Source of the DNA: Psettodes erumei
Taxonomy: Eukaryota > Chordata > Actinopteri > Pleuronectiformes > Psettodidae
Direction of reading: 5' to 3'
NCBI GenBank assembly: GCA_016785225.1
Contig: JAFBJZ010000603.1
Location: 1,713,001 to 1,777,000 of the forward strand
DNA length: 64,000 bases
The position numbers were made by a program, and so were the translations under genes. Below the pieces are notes generated by a model, which was not told where the DNA came from, made no database searches, and was given only the letters and a program-made list of their open reading frames with translations. Position 1 is the stretch's first letter. Every line of letters begins with the position of its first letter. Below, piece after piece: positions 34,908 through 47,379 of the stretch.

Positions 34908-35484
34908 TCACACCGTTGTTTGTAAACCCGAAACCCGACTAACCATTCTCCATTCCATTCCTCATGGCAGCTAATGTTCCCCCATTTCTCTGCCAATCTC
35001 CGCCGCCGCTGCCTCCCGTCACGTTTCCATTCGCAGCACCCCCCTTCATTTTTAATATCCTTCTCCCCAAAGCGCTGACTCCGGCTCCCTGAACTCTTCA
35101 CCCCTTCTTTTGTTCTCTCCCCCGCATCTTTTTCTCCCCTCTCCCCCCCGAACACTCTCCTCGGGTCTGCGTTATTAACATTAAAACGCAGGGAGAGAAC
35201 TCCCGCTTCCCCCGGCCCCGACCGTGACTCACACCGCCCCGCCACGTGGCGACAGATGTGAAGCCGGTATGGAGGGATGCGGTGAGGAAAATGGCTCGCG
35301 TGTTAGCGGGGCCGCGTCCCGCAATTTCGAGGAGTCGTGCGTCCGCTGAAGACAGGTGGTTTGCTATGGAGCAAAAATAGGTCAAAGATGGGATTGTCTC
35401 ACAAGCACAGAATGGGAGGCGCTGGAGGGGCTGTCCTCGCCCGATTCCGTCTCTCCCTTTGTTGTATCACGGTACGTCTTAGAG

Positions 35485-35998
35485 CAGCCGTTCCCAACCG
35501 GGGAAACTTTTACCCCCGGGTGGTATTTACTGCGCTCACCAGTGGCTGCGCGGAAAGACTGTGGACCACATACTGAGTCAGCGGTAACGCCATCGCAGCA
35601 TCCTGTATGCATACAAAATAGTCGTGAGGTGAGGTTAATGCATAAAAGGTTGAAACCGACGCATTAAAGTAGCCTAATGAAGACCTGGTGGAAGGCCTTA
35701 GTGAAAACGTAACAGATACATTCCTGTTTCATGGTTGAAATAGTCGAATTTGATGGAATTCGCCTCAAGCATGACACCGCTGGAGGAAAAAAAATGCATA
35801 AGTGGTCAAAATATAGATGAAAGTTGTGCATAAATGGTTAACTTAGCTTCGGCCAGACCACATCGTGGGGTTCCAAAGGAAAACCCACAGTTCGGTTGTA
35901 TGAAAACAGGCGCTGTTCAGTATATTTAATAATAAGCTTCAGTTTAAATCAATTCAAATGAACAAAGCTCACCGCGGGAAACAGTTTGGGAGCGGCTG
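35485..35998. mobile_element. Possible non-autonomous hAT-type element
   Basis: The left end reads cagccgttcccaacc, resembling the CAGNGGTTCCCAACC-type termini of vertebrate hAT transposons. The right end (35984-35998), on the reverse strand, reads cagccgctcccaaac and matches the left end in 13 of 15 positions. The 514-bp interval is AT-rich with no coding potential, as in MITE-like copies. No 8-bp target duplication is visible: the flanks are tcttagag and cctcgtgg. The element is therefore old, truncated or a coincidence. Confidence 0.35.
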
Positions 35999-38120
35999 CC
36001 TCGTGGCGCTTTGTTCGTTCCTTCAGCGGACGGCTCTCACCTGTCTTTTGAAGAAAGCTGCGTTGTTTGTCTTTTAAATCACGGGGAGGGCCCCCCGGCC
36101 TGTCGTCACGCCGACAGCAATGCACTACGCAGTTAGTTTTATTACTTTCCAATTACTTTGATGAACACGCCGAAACGGCTCGCCCGAAAAAAAGATACAT
36201 TAGCCGTCCGTCAATTTTGCGAGGCGGATGACAAATTCGACGAAAGTGGGTTTTTTTTCCACTTTTCCCTCAATTAACTCGATGTAATGTGCTTCCACGT
36301 GGAGATGATTAAACAGAGAAACATCACAGCTCCTTTCCCTTTCGACATTCAGACACAGCGTAGGCCCATTTACAGCTCAGGAGGGATTTACTCAGTAGAT
36401 GCTACAGTGTATTCACTTTGAATTATAGATTCTGAAACTGACTTATAAATGTCACTGTAGGCCTGATGTCAGAATAAGTGATTATTTGACTTTGTAACGC
36501 TGTGCGTAATCTGTAGTTGCGTAACGTTTTGCCTTCCCATTATACCAACGTCCAGCCAATCTCTGTCATCCTGATTCGCCGGCTCGATTACATTACCACA
36601 CACACGCGCACGCGCGTACTTAACAGAGGGTGCGTTCGGAGGAGACGGGGCACTGTGACCTTGCCCTGGGGATGATGACAAAGTGAAACCCAGTCTTCGC
36701 AAGTGCGCCAGTGCTCGTTCACGTATGTGTGTGTTCCTAATGACCAGGGCTCAAGGGGGAGATGAGGGGGAGACGGACTGAGCAGCAGGGCGGGGAGGGG
36801 GGGCAGCGAAATGATTCCATCGATCATCCTCGATCACCTAAACAATGTGGCACGGCACAGGCGCCTCTGGACGTGCGCGAGCGTCTCTCCCTCGCTTTGT
36901 CTCCTTCTTTTTTCTCTGCCTCTCGTATTGACACACATTGTGACTCTCACCTTTTGTCTCTATAACCTTTTCTCTGTGTGTACATGTGTCTGTCTGTGTG
37001 TGTGTGTGTGTGTTTGCACACGGGGGCTTTCAGACTGATGCTGCAGTAGTGGCACTGGCCAAATGCCAGCTCTTGCACAGTTCCATTAGCATTGCGAAGG
37101 CTGGCCGTAGATTGCTATTGATTGACTATGGCCTCTATTCGTAGGCTATTCAGCAAGAAGCACACACACACACACACAAACACACTTAAGCACTCGAAGA
37201 GCTCCAGAGTATGTGACACATCAGACAGTCTTAAGTGTTTTGAGGAGTTGTGAATTTTGTCTGGGTTAATGGGAGAAATTAGAAGGCCTTTGTTGTGGCC
37301 ATTTAACTTCATGCGACGGACATGTGGCTGAACATATTTTTCTTCCATTTTAAAAGCATAACTTGAGGATGAGGATGCTCTGAGTTGACTCCCGTGTTGC
37401 TACGGAGAAGCTAAAATAATAATTTTTTTAAAAAGTCTCAGTGATTTGACACGTGATTGGTTGTGAGACTGACCCGCGCGCACTGTGGGCACTCGTTGGC
37501 TCCGACAGGGACTTGAGGATGCGGCGCTCGTCGATGGCCGAGCTTTGGATTTGAAACAAATCAATGCCGAGTGACTGGACCCCGGAGCCACTGCTTAATG
37601 AGAACCACTGCACAGAGAGCTCCACACTCCCTCCGTCTCCATCTCTCACACAGTTTTTTATCTCCTGTCCGTCTCACTTTGCCCACCCCATACCCTCCGC
37701 CCGCTAGAGAACGCGCGCACACGCATGCGCCGCGCCTCTGTTTTTTTTTTTTTTTAATAAGATATTCTTAGACAGCCCAGTGTCAGACCCTCCAGTGACA
37801 CTGCCTCCGCTTTGTCCAATCTGTGAGTGTCGCAGCAGGGAAAAGTGCTTCCACAATCAGTCACGGCATATCTTCACTGTAAAAAAAAAAATCACAAGTT
37901 TAAGAAAATCGAATAAAACCTGTCACCCGACAACGCGCATTTACTATGTGCAGAAACGTGTGCTGCGCGCGCAGCTGCGTGCAATCCCTCCAACGGCTTC
38001 ATCTATTGTTTATTATCGTGTGTGTGTATGTGTGTGCCAGTGTGTGAACACACCTCGAGGATTAAGGATGTAATGCAGGATTATCCTGCAGGTAGACTTC
38101 CCACTTCTTCTGCCGAGGAA

Positions 38121-38143
38121 GATGGATGGATGGATGGATGGAT
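38121..38143. repeat. (GGAT)n tetranucleotide tract
   Basis: Five to six GGAT units in non-coding sequence. Confidence 0.92.
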
Positions 38144-39187
38144 AGAGAGGAGAGGGAGGCTGATGGAGGAAAGGGCCAAATGACAGAAATCAATTGTATT
38201 TATGTGGCGTAACTCACGCAGCTGAAGAAATTGTAAAACCGACGAATTAAAAACAAACATTTACACAAGAGGAATTCAGCTGTTCAGTCATTCACATAAT
38301 AATAAAAGAATATTTTACATGTATACACACATGGAAATTTGCCCCCGAGATCCTCCGCTAATTTGTTCCACAAGCCCATAGTAACTCCACGAAGATCCAC
38401 TAATCTCCGTTCTTATTCTAGGAACAGCAAACAAAACCAGCTCCAGATGATCGAAGAGCTCAAGTAGTTTCATATTGTACGAGCAAGTCAGGGTTGTGTC
38501 TCGGGGCTAAGCCGTTTAATGATTTATAGACAAGACGTACGATTTTTCTTTCCTGCGCTGTGACACGCTGGAAGCCGGTGCAGAGGTGCGTAAGGAGGGG
38601 ATGTGAGGGAGGGGATAATGGCTTTTGCGCTCCTCAGGTGAAGCACAAAATATTGAATTTTCAGACCCGGTAACGGGAGCAAATCATTCCCCGCTAACTC
38701 GCGTATTTGTATATTTGTGTCGGCGAAGCTGTCTTGTGCTCTTTTTTCGTCAGAGCCCTTAACATTGTTAACAGCACACATGGCTGCCCGAGATAATGGC
38801 GCATATTCCGATGTAATGAGACTGGAGCCGTCGCCGTTGCGCCGCTTAAAGTGGTTTTTAGTTAGCGCCGCGTGCTGCTGCTCCGAGGTCCCCGCTGCCT
38901 CTGCTCACCAGCGAACGCCGCGCGACTAAATAAAACACGAGCCGTGCGAGCAATGTGAGAGAAGGAGCCCGTGTTCCCGGCGTGGAGGCCGCGCGAGGTG
39001 ACGGAGGCCATCCCACACACGCACAATGTGTGTGTGTGTGTGTTTGAGTCGGGTGGGGGGGTGCTACAGGGAGTATCTGTAGCATTTTGTAATTGTTTCG
39101 GACTAATCCTGGTTTTAATATGTCTCTCGCAGCAGGGGGGGCTTCACGCTTAATAGACACCATGGATTTGTTTAATTACGTGTGTGC

Positions 39188-39212
39188 TGTGTGTGTGTGT
39201 GTGTGTGTGTGG
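39188..39212. repeat. (GT)n microsatellite
   Basis: About 12 GT units in the intron. Confidence 0.94.
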
Positions 39213-39689
39213 GTCCCTTTACGAATGTCGTGTGTTTAGGAAAGAGAGAGAGAGAGAGGGGGCGCCTGAGTAGTCGAGTGCAATTTTGATGACGGCTTGT
39301 TTCTGGATTCGGTTCATACATAACGTTAGGAACTTAAAATATATACTGTATATATAAGAGCAGATGAGAGCGGAGGCATATAGACGCGCGCGAACGCACG
39401 CACATCCAGCGAGCGAACCCTTGGCAGCACTTCTGCAGTCTGTTTGAAGTGTCGTCTCACGGGAGGCTGTAGGACTGTGGCAGTGTTTCACCCACTCAAA
39501 CACACACACACACACACCGGCTCGCGGGGAGAGAGGGATCGCGGGCGAGAAAAAGGAAAAAGGCAGACAGGGGAGACGTTGGGAGGAGCGCCTCTCCTCA
39601 AACGCACTCCAGCTCGTCTCATCCCTATCTCCCGGCCTCTCATCGCTCGGAGAACAGGTTGAGGTTGTTTACAGCCACCCTTTTCTTTC

Positions 39690-40010
39690 TCTCCCCCCCG
39701 CTCATGCGCTCATATCTCGCTCGATCACGCTCACGCCGACTGGGCGAGATTGAAACGGCGCGCTGGGGACGCGGCGAGGATATTACCCAGGCCGCGCCGG
39801 CGTCAGAAAGGGGACCCGTCGTATCGTTCCGTCGCGGTCTCAATTAGAACAGCCGGCTGGAAGCAGACGACTCGGGCCGCCGGGAGGGGGGGGGGGCGAA
39901 CGCGGGCACCGGGGCCTCCCGATAGAAGCCGCCCCTGGAGAATATTTCCGAACAACGCAGCCGGGGCGCTCTGACTGAGCATCGCTCCTCCTCTACGCCT
40001 CTGTTGTTCA
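39690..40010. promoter_or_regulatory. CpG-dense block, possible CpG island
   Basis: CG dinucleotides are frequent over about 320 bp (for example gaaacggcgcgctgg, gacgcggcg, gccgcgccggcg), with a 10-11 base G-run near 39886. No downstream first exon with a phase-1 donor was seen. It may be an orphan island or simply local GC content. Confidence 0.3.
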
Positions 40011-41242
40011 CGGCGTGACCTGATCAAGGCCCGCGCAAATTTAAAGCGCCACTTGCCAATTTCAGGGGCCTGTAAACTCATCTTTGAGAACAAACAAACA
40101 ATGCAAGCAAATAAGACGTGGAATAAACAAAGGAGGAAATCAGAACGCGGCGGCCGAGCGAAACGTATCAAAGTTCTGTTCTGTTTCTTCCGAGGATGAC
40201 TTAAAAAGCGGCTCATTTGAATATTTCTGATTTTCCAGCCTCGGCCGGCAAATAGCCCACAAATTCTTTGTGTTTTCTTGAAACAATGGATACGAACCCA
40301 CATGCATAAAAATTATTCGAGATGCACAAAACAATCCCAGTTAAAGCCGGCGCTTGGATGCTACCCACCCGCGAGGCCACCGTTAACGCTCGTCTGTTCG
40401 CTTTGTGTTTGGCTCTTGTTTTCCACGCAGTGTCCCTGAAAACCCACTTATTTTCCCGCGGCCCCACGTACGAGCGCAGGTATGAGGACAAGGGTCTCCG
40501 ACTTTCTGTCGTCCCTCCGCTTCGTTCGCTTCCTCCGGACCCCCCGCCCCAGGCGTCCCCGCGGTACGGCAACAAAAGCGGCTAATGGAGAAGGAATGTA
40601 CCTACACACGGGCACAGATGGGGGAGGCCGGGGGAGAGAGTGGGTGAGGGACGAAGAGCCACTCAGGCAAAAAAAATAAGAGAGGGAGACGGTCATGCAG
40701 AAAAAGACGGATTGGAAACAAGGGGGGGGTGCAATGGGGTATGGCGGAGCGGAGAAGAGGGTAAAAAGCTCTCGGTGGTGTTGCCGAGGCGGCACCCTTG
40801 TTCCGCAGCGTTTGTCCGCGGCCTCTCCTCTGAGTTGTAAAGTACCTTGCAACCGATGCGTGCACCGGTTTACTGTACGCACGCGCGTGGACGTTCGCAT
40901 TTCTCCACATACTGCACGTACAGTGTGCAAGATTACTAATATATTCAACACGTGGATATTAAAGTTACAATATCTTGTTTTTCATTGATCAAAATGTAGC
41001 ATATGCATAATGATGAAGTGGGACAGGAAGTCAAACTACAGAAAGCAAGTTTTAACTTGAATGTCATTACTGGGATTTCAAATGTCATAAATAAAGAACA
41101 GCTATGTAAGGAGCGAGAGGCGGCTTTTTTCCCGTTTTTTTGAACTTCCGCACGATTAATGACTCGAAGGCCGTTGGTGACGCCGGTGACTTCGCCGACG
41201 TCAGCTGGGGCGCTCCTTCAAACGAGTGGGTTGTTTCACCGT

Positions 41243-41256
41243 GTTGCCGTGGTAAC
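41243..41256. promoter_or_regulatory. Perfect RFX X-box
   Basis: GTTGCC-GT-GGTAAC is a complete palindromic X-box (GTTGCC-NN-GGNAAC class). Close upstream are gtgacttcgccgacgtcagc, containing a CGACGTCA CRE-like half, at about 41185-41205. X-box plus CRE-like pairs are found in ciliary and neuronal promoters and enhancers. Evidence is sequence match only. Confidence 0.5.
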
Positions 41257-43804
41257 CGCAGCCTTACTCACGTTCAGACCACATCCTGGGCCGCTCGCCC
41301 GAAGCGTTCGCAGATGCGCGTCAGTCCGTAAGGTGCGCAAGGGTTTGTTTGTTTTATCTACTTCTCTGTCACTGCCAGTTTGAGTGGTGTCCGGTCTTAC
41401 TAATTTCATCAGCGTGCATCATAGACGCTAAACACGTGATAACACAGAGCCATATACTGTATGATAAATATATATATATAATATGTATATAATAATACTG
41501 TAAGTTGTGTGTCTGTTGTACCCGGGTTAGCTGCGGTGTTTTAATATGCAGATTTACAACTATGTCTATATTTTATGTTTTATACCAACGTGCTTTTAAA
41601 TTATTTCTCAGGATTATGTATTTCCTGCTCCCTCCCTTTCAATTCCTCCCCTTTCCCCCTCCGTCCGCAATTTTCCTCCCATCCCGCCCCTGCCCTTCAC
41701 CTTCTCCTCCTCCTCCTCCTCCTCCTCCTCCTCTCCTCCTTCATCCTCTCACTCTCCCCACCAGTTCTAGAGGCTGTTTTTTTTTTTTTTCATCTCCACT
41801 TAGCTTTTAGTGCTCTTCTGTGCCCCACTCAAGGGGAATCCACCTCTTTCCAGACACAGCCTTATTTTAGCAACACAAGCTGGTCCACGGAGAGCACTGT
41901 CAGACCTCATACGCCGCGCCGTCTGCCCCTCCAGCATGCGTGCGCGGGCGCGCGAATTTTCACGAGGTTCCGAGACTGACGGGACGCGCCGTGTCATCAA
42001 GAAAACATCCCCACAAGATGTTTGGACTTTCTTTCTGTCGTTCTCCGGTTGGAGCGGTCGCAGCTACAGGTGAATTATTAATGAGATGGGGAATTGTTGC
42101 TGTACCCTCAGATCTCCCTCTGTCTCTTACATGAAAGAGGTGAAGAAAGAGGTGAAGACGAGCGGGCAAGCAGGATGGCGAAGCACGAAACGCCAGACAT
42201 TTTGAGTTTCCTGTGAAATTCAAGGAATTAGCGTTTTGGGCTTTTTTTTTTTCTTTTTGTAGCTTGCCCCCTCCCCCTCGCATGTTCCTCCGTGTGCGCG
42301 TGGACTTTCATTCCAATTTAAATATTCATTACTCTCACTCCTCCCTCCCTCCCCCGGCGAGAAGAAACGGCCGTCCTCCTTCCATTCATCCTCCCTCGCT
42401 CCATTTTGACTCACCAGGTGAAGCTGGCTGTGCAGCGGTGCACCGAGAATGAGCGGGACAGACGGCACGTCTTCAGAAGCGTCACCGCGGGGCCAAATGC
42501 CTTATTATGTCAGATTTACAAATTCCCCACTCCCGAGTCGGCGGAAAAAGTGACCTACATAACTACAGACCAGGAAGGAAAAAAAAAAAAAACAAAACCA
42601 AAAAAAACCCCCACCACTGGCCCAATTCTCCACTCCCTCCTTCTCTCCATCTCCGCCGCTCTCTTTCTCTCTCATTTCGTCACCCCTCGTTTATCTCTAT
42701 CCTTTCCCCGACAGCGGCCTGGTGAGTTATCGCCCCTCTTTCAGATGAGAGGAGTGGCGTCTGTGAAGGTCCGGCTCTTTTTTTTTTTCTCCCTTTTCGC
42801 ATCCGCGTGTGCGTTCGCCCGTCTGCGTGCGCACACACCCTGCGCGCGTTTGTTGTGCGGTCCGTGTTGCTAAAATGGTATGGCCGGCAGAGGGGGGTGG
42901 TTAGGTGGTCCAACCAACCTGCTACTAGGTAAACACCATCTGTTCACACAAAATCCCCCCTCCTCCCCTCCCCTCCCTCCGACACCATGACTAGAATAGA
43001 GTGATCCTATCGCACCTCTCCTCACACACCTCTACCATGCCAGGTTCACACCAAGGTGTGTGTATTTGTGAGCGTTCGACAGCGATGGTGATAGATACTG
43101 ACAGAATTGTTGGCTCATAACACACGTATTTTTCAGGTGTTGCTCTTTTGGATTTTACAGTATGAAACACACAAGAGGAACTTCTTTTTTTTCTCCCCTC
43201 CCCCAATCCTTCCTATCTTTTTCTCTCTCTCTCTCTCTCTGTGCTGTCGTTCTGTCCGTCTCTTTTCCCTCTCCCTCTCTCCATCTCCCCCTCCGCCTGC
43301 GGTAGAATCGAGTCAAATCAATCAATTCGGGTTTCTTGGGCAGACCAGTGGTGTGGCAAGAAATTGACCTTTCCCTCCGCCGCGTGCGTGCGCGCACGCG
43401 CGTTTCAACACAAAGCAGAGGGAAGCGGTTAGACGCGAAAGTCGCTATCTGCCTCCGAGCCGATGGTGACATTCAGTGTGCGGCGGTGCCCCCAGGACCG
43501 TGCGCAGACACGCACACACAGACACGCACACAGCTTTCCACCCTCAGCTACAGCAGATATGACAAGTACACGGACTGTGGACACAGCATTAGCGAGGCTC
43601 TGTGTCTTTTTATAGCTTTTATGCTAAGCAGCATGCCATTGCGGGCTTTCCATTTTTGCCCGACTGGGTATTGAGTGTATTGAGTGAGTGAGTTAGCCCG
43701 GGTTAAGTGGCTGCGCTTAAGGGCGCAACGGCACCGCTGCGATCGCTGGCTGCTCCCGTGTACAGCTTCGGAGCGGGCCCTGCGAAACAAGATAAAGGGC
43801 TCGC

Positions 43805-43807
<3 letters not shown>

Positions 43808-43838
<31 letters not shown>
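43808..43838. repeat. (AC)n microsatellite
   Basis: About 15 AC units; a second AC tract follows at 43975-43995. Confidence 0.95.
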
Positions 43839-43841
<3 letters not shown>

Positions 43842-44731
43842 CACACACGCCAGGCTGAAGCGTGGACGGATAGCATGGCGAGGAGAGACGTTGATTTCCC
43901 GCCGTCCCGTTATTTTCGCCGGATTGCCGGTTTGTGTTTCTCTCATTTCCCCTCTTGCAGGTTTTCAAACCCGCCACACACACACACACACACACCTGCA
44001 CACATGCATCGAGTGCCAGATGTGGGATGACACTCCCCATCCATCCAGAGGGCGGGGGTTTAATAGAGATTTATAATGATTATCAGGAGACCGAGAGGGA
44101 GAATATATATCGCTGCCGCTTAAATATCTACTGATGGCGGGCATGGATGGATGGAGGGAGACGAGACGGGGAGTGGACTTCAGTGGAAGACACTTTTGGT
44201 ATTGAGGTACCGATGCAGTGCGTGTGCGTGCGTGTGCGCGCGTGTGTGCTGCAGGCAAGGCTCACATAAACAAAGCTAAAAATCTGAGGGGCCAAAGCTG
44301 CTGGGACTATAACCTGAGGGCAGTGTACTGAGGAGAAGCTCAGTGTGTGCGCTGCTCAGACAGTGTGCGCGCGCATGTGTGTGTGGATCTTCACTGCGAC
44401 TACACCCCACTTAACTTGCTCTGTGTAGCCTCCATAATATCATGATAATGCACTGTGATTCCTCCACTCATGGACCCCGCGCGGCTCTCCGGAGATTTTT
44501 CCGCGGAGGATTTTCTTGGCCGTCTCGAGCCCTGCACTCCCCCTCCGCCGCTGTCTGTCTGTCTGTCCTCATCCTGCCGTTCTGCACTAAAACAGCTCAT
44601 AATTATTGTCTTAGCATCCTTCATGTATAATTTATCAGCCGTTTAAAAGCGGAGGTGCACGCAATTAAATCTGGAGGGAGCTTCTGTCTTTCCCAATCTC
44701 CCCTTCCTCTCTCGCTTTCGTAATCTCTCTT

Positions 44732-44738
<7 letters not shown>

Positions 44739-44768
<30 letters not shown>
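44739..44768. repeat. (TC)n microsatellite
   Basis: About 15 TC units in a C/T-rich stretch. Confidence 0.94.
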
Positions 44769-44771
<3 letters not shown>

Positions 44772-46122
44772 TGCGCAGGAGCTTTCAGTCACATCCTTTC
44801 ACTCTCTGTTACTCCCTTATGCCGTGCCATTGTGCAGCCTCTTTCTTCCTGTCCCTTTCACTCAGTTTCGGAGTCCATTCTGCCTTCCCGCTCCTGCTCC
44901 CCCTCCTTAATATCTAAGTATGTGTTGGAAATTGGATAAATCATGCAGAGGTGTTCTTGTTCTCTCTTTCTCTGTGTGTGTGTGTGTATTCATTTTCTTT
45001 TCATCCTTCACTCTTTTTGCTCCCATATTCCCTCCCTCCCAGAGAGAAAAGAGAGGAGAGGAGAGGCGCAGAGTAATTGGATTCCCCCTAATAGCGAGGG
45101 TAATGTTGACAGTACATAAATCCTGCCACTGAAATAGCGCCTCGTTTATCTTCTGATTTTGCCTCATTGTTTTTCGGCGCCTGTTTTCCCGCCCTCGTCT
45201 TCCTCCCACTCCAACTCCTGCGTTTCCCCTCCACCCGTCCTCCCTCCCTTCGCCCCCCCAGGGTCTCATCAGGTAGCCTTGATTGTTTAGATGGGCCCCC
45301 GTATGGGACAATGTGTCTCCGTATAAATTGGTCGACACGGTTTGGTTGCAGCCAAGCAGATATTGGAAGGAACAAGGCGGGGAGGAACATAAACCCGAGA
45401 CGCAGATAAAAGGGAACATGCCCGTCGCGTCAGCTGCGCGGCGCAACATTAGGCTTACAGGAAACAATGAAGGATACACTTGACTCCACTTTGTGCAAAT
45501 GAAATCGGCTCCCTCTCTCACCCAGACGGAATCTGCCTGCGTGGCTTCATCTGGTTCCGAGAACGCCGATGCTTCAGGAGGACCTCGAGTCGCATTCGGA
45601 GTCAAATCCTTAGGTGCCTGTGACCGCGCCAGTGAGGCAGCCACTCACATAACAACACGCACGGATCGGCGCTAAAAGTTTTATGTACAGTTAAAAAGGG
45701 ACATTCAGTATGTTTAAAAAGAAAGAAAGTAAAAAGGAATGATCGGAAGCAGGAGCTCAGAGATCTTAACTTTATCTTATCCTTAGTATGTATCGTTCAT
45801 TGAAGATCCCATCCTCCATGTCCCATAATGCAACTTGATAGCTGCTCTTCATTACCCCGCCGCCCGGGATGTGCCTGCATCTGTCAAACTCAGCATCCCC
45901 AGTTTTGTTTTTTTAACCCAGGCTTCCTCTAGTAAATTTGTTGCTGCCCAGCTGAGATAACACTGATGACATCATGATGATATCATCACTTTTTTTTTAG
46001 ACTTAGAAGAGAGTGTTCATCAAACACATTTGAACCCTACTGTATATATATTTTATATCTATATTTTATAAGTTGAAAAAAATCAAGAGATAAAAGCACC
46101 TCCACATAAATTGCCTGTCGGT

Positions 46123-46146
46123 AAAAAAAAAAAAAAAAAAAAAAAA
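46123..46146. repeat. Poly-A run
   Basis: 24 consecutive A after gt. No recognisable SINE or LINE body precedes it, so it is not evidently a retroposon tail. Confidence 0.95.
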
Positions 46147-46293
46147 GGGTGGGGAACGAACAGAGGAGGGAAATTACGGGGTATGGTGATGTTAGAGATA
46201 CAGGAAGTAAAGTTCTTCATCAATAATTGACAGAGCGTCTGGCAGTTTATCAGCCATGATCGGCCTTTATAGTAGCATTAGGAAGCCGTCGCA

Positions 46294-46297
<4 letters not shown>

Positions 46298-46327
<30 letters not shown>
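46298..46327. repeat. (AC)n microsatellite
   Basis: About 15 AC units following a GCGC-type start. Confidence 0.95.
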
Positions 46328-46328
<1 letters not shown>

Positions 46329-47168
46329 GCATCCTCCCTTTGATGCTCTTTCATGATCCATCTCATTGAACGCTGGAGTCCAGGTCAGGTCAGCTAATCA
46401 ATCACCTGCGTGGCATTTTGGATTGTTTGCTCCGTCTATAGGCTTCCTGTGTGCTCACTCCTCTGATCTCCTCTGCCGCAAGTAAACGGAAACACTGACG
46501 GCGGAGGGGAGCTCGTTACGTGGGGGGGGGCAAGTTAGCCAGCAAGTTAGTCTGCGTTTTCCAGCCCCCGCGACAACCGGCTATGGTTGCTATCGCTGTT
46601 ATCGACGGGCGCTGCGAGCCGAGCGGCGGCGTCGAGGTCAAGTCGCGCTCTTTTCATCCCGCCCGCCGCGCTCGCGGGATCTACTCCAACCTTTTCATAT
46701 ACGACAGCCTGGAGCAACAAAGATGGAGGGCGTGATATCAGCTGCGTTTAAGTGGAACGCTTTTGTCGCCGTTTTTAATCGTACGGCTTGCCGCGCCGAC
46801 GTCAAAACCCTCGGAAATCCATATAGGTCAGACACGTATTTGTCGTCTTCCCCGGGTGGTCTGCATCTGCTCTTCACGTGCCACGCTGTCATTTAATTGG
46901 ATTGTCAATCTGGGGAAGCCCACTTCCTCCTCTGCTTAACACTCTCCAATAATAACACGCCGCGGCCCTCGGGCGCCGTTACCTTAACCACTCATCATAA
47001 TAATATAATAATCAGATTTTATCTGTCGCCGAGCCAAGTCTCGGGTTAGATGCTGAAGATGTGCTGGTGCAAATGGATATTAAATAAATACACGGAGCAG
47101 AAGGAGGGGGAAGGAAGCCATTTTGTGTTGTGGCGTTGTTGTCCCAGTGCCACTGCTGCTCGCTGCCT

Positions 47169-47169
<1 letters not shown>

Positions 47170-47200
<31 letters not shown>
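47170..47200. repeat. (AC)n microsatellite
   Basis: About 15 AC units, 210 bp upstream of the recursive splice-site candidate. A second CA tract lies at 47331-47359. Confidence 0.95.
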
Positions 47201-47201
<1 letters not shown>

Positions 47202-47327
47202 AACCACCCACCCACCCAGGCTGAGCTCTGACATCTTTCTACAGCCAATCAATAGGTCACAGTTCTTATTACACCCTGCCACTCACATACACCGGATCCC
47301 GCTCGTACGCACGCACGACAAACACAG

Positions 47328-47362
<35 letters not shown>

Positions 47363-47379
47363 CATTAGCTATTAAAACA

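Larger units (their letters stand above)
32567..35484 (+). other. tenm2: intron segment with repeats and an AP-1 pair
   Basis: No coding sequence is recognised. A (CA)n tract lies at 32573-32605, a T-run at about 33359-33377, (TG)n at 33807-33834 and (CGG)n at 34868-34890, followed at once by two TGACTCA sites. C/T-rich stretches at 33130-33330 and 34930-35160 generate long but meaningless open frames. Confidence 0.55.
35999..41160 (+). other. tenm2: intron segment with a CpG-rich block at 39.5-40.0 kb
   Basis: No coding sequence is recognised. Contents: (TG)n at 36990-37013, (CA)n at 37161-37178, (GGAT)n at 38121-38143, (GT)n at 39188-39212 and a short (GA)n at 39243-39256. A CpG-dense block at 39690-40010 has a G-run at 39886-39896. 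The unique AT-rich sequence at 38170-38480 has no recognisable content. A good acceptor before about 40432 and a GTATGA donor at 40481 enclose 49 nt, which is not phase-neutral. Confidence 0.55.

Noticed and set aside
40432..40480. 49-nt segment with acceptor ccacgcag and donor cag/gtatga
   Set aside because: Not phase-neutral and the peptide is unrecognised.
44907..45644. 245-codon minus-strand open frame
   Set aside because: Includes CA-repeat-encoded residues and a GC-rich middle, no domain, no splice or promoter context.
46123..46146. Poly-A run as a possible retroposon tail
   Set aside because: No SINE, LINE or processed-gene sequence precedes it and no target duplication was seen.
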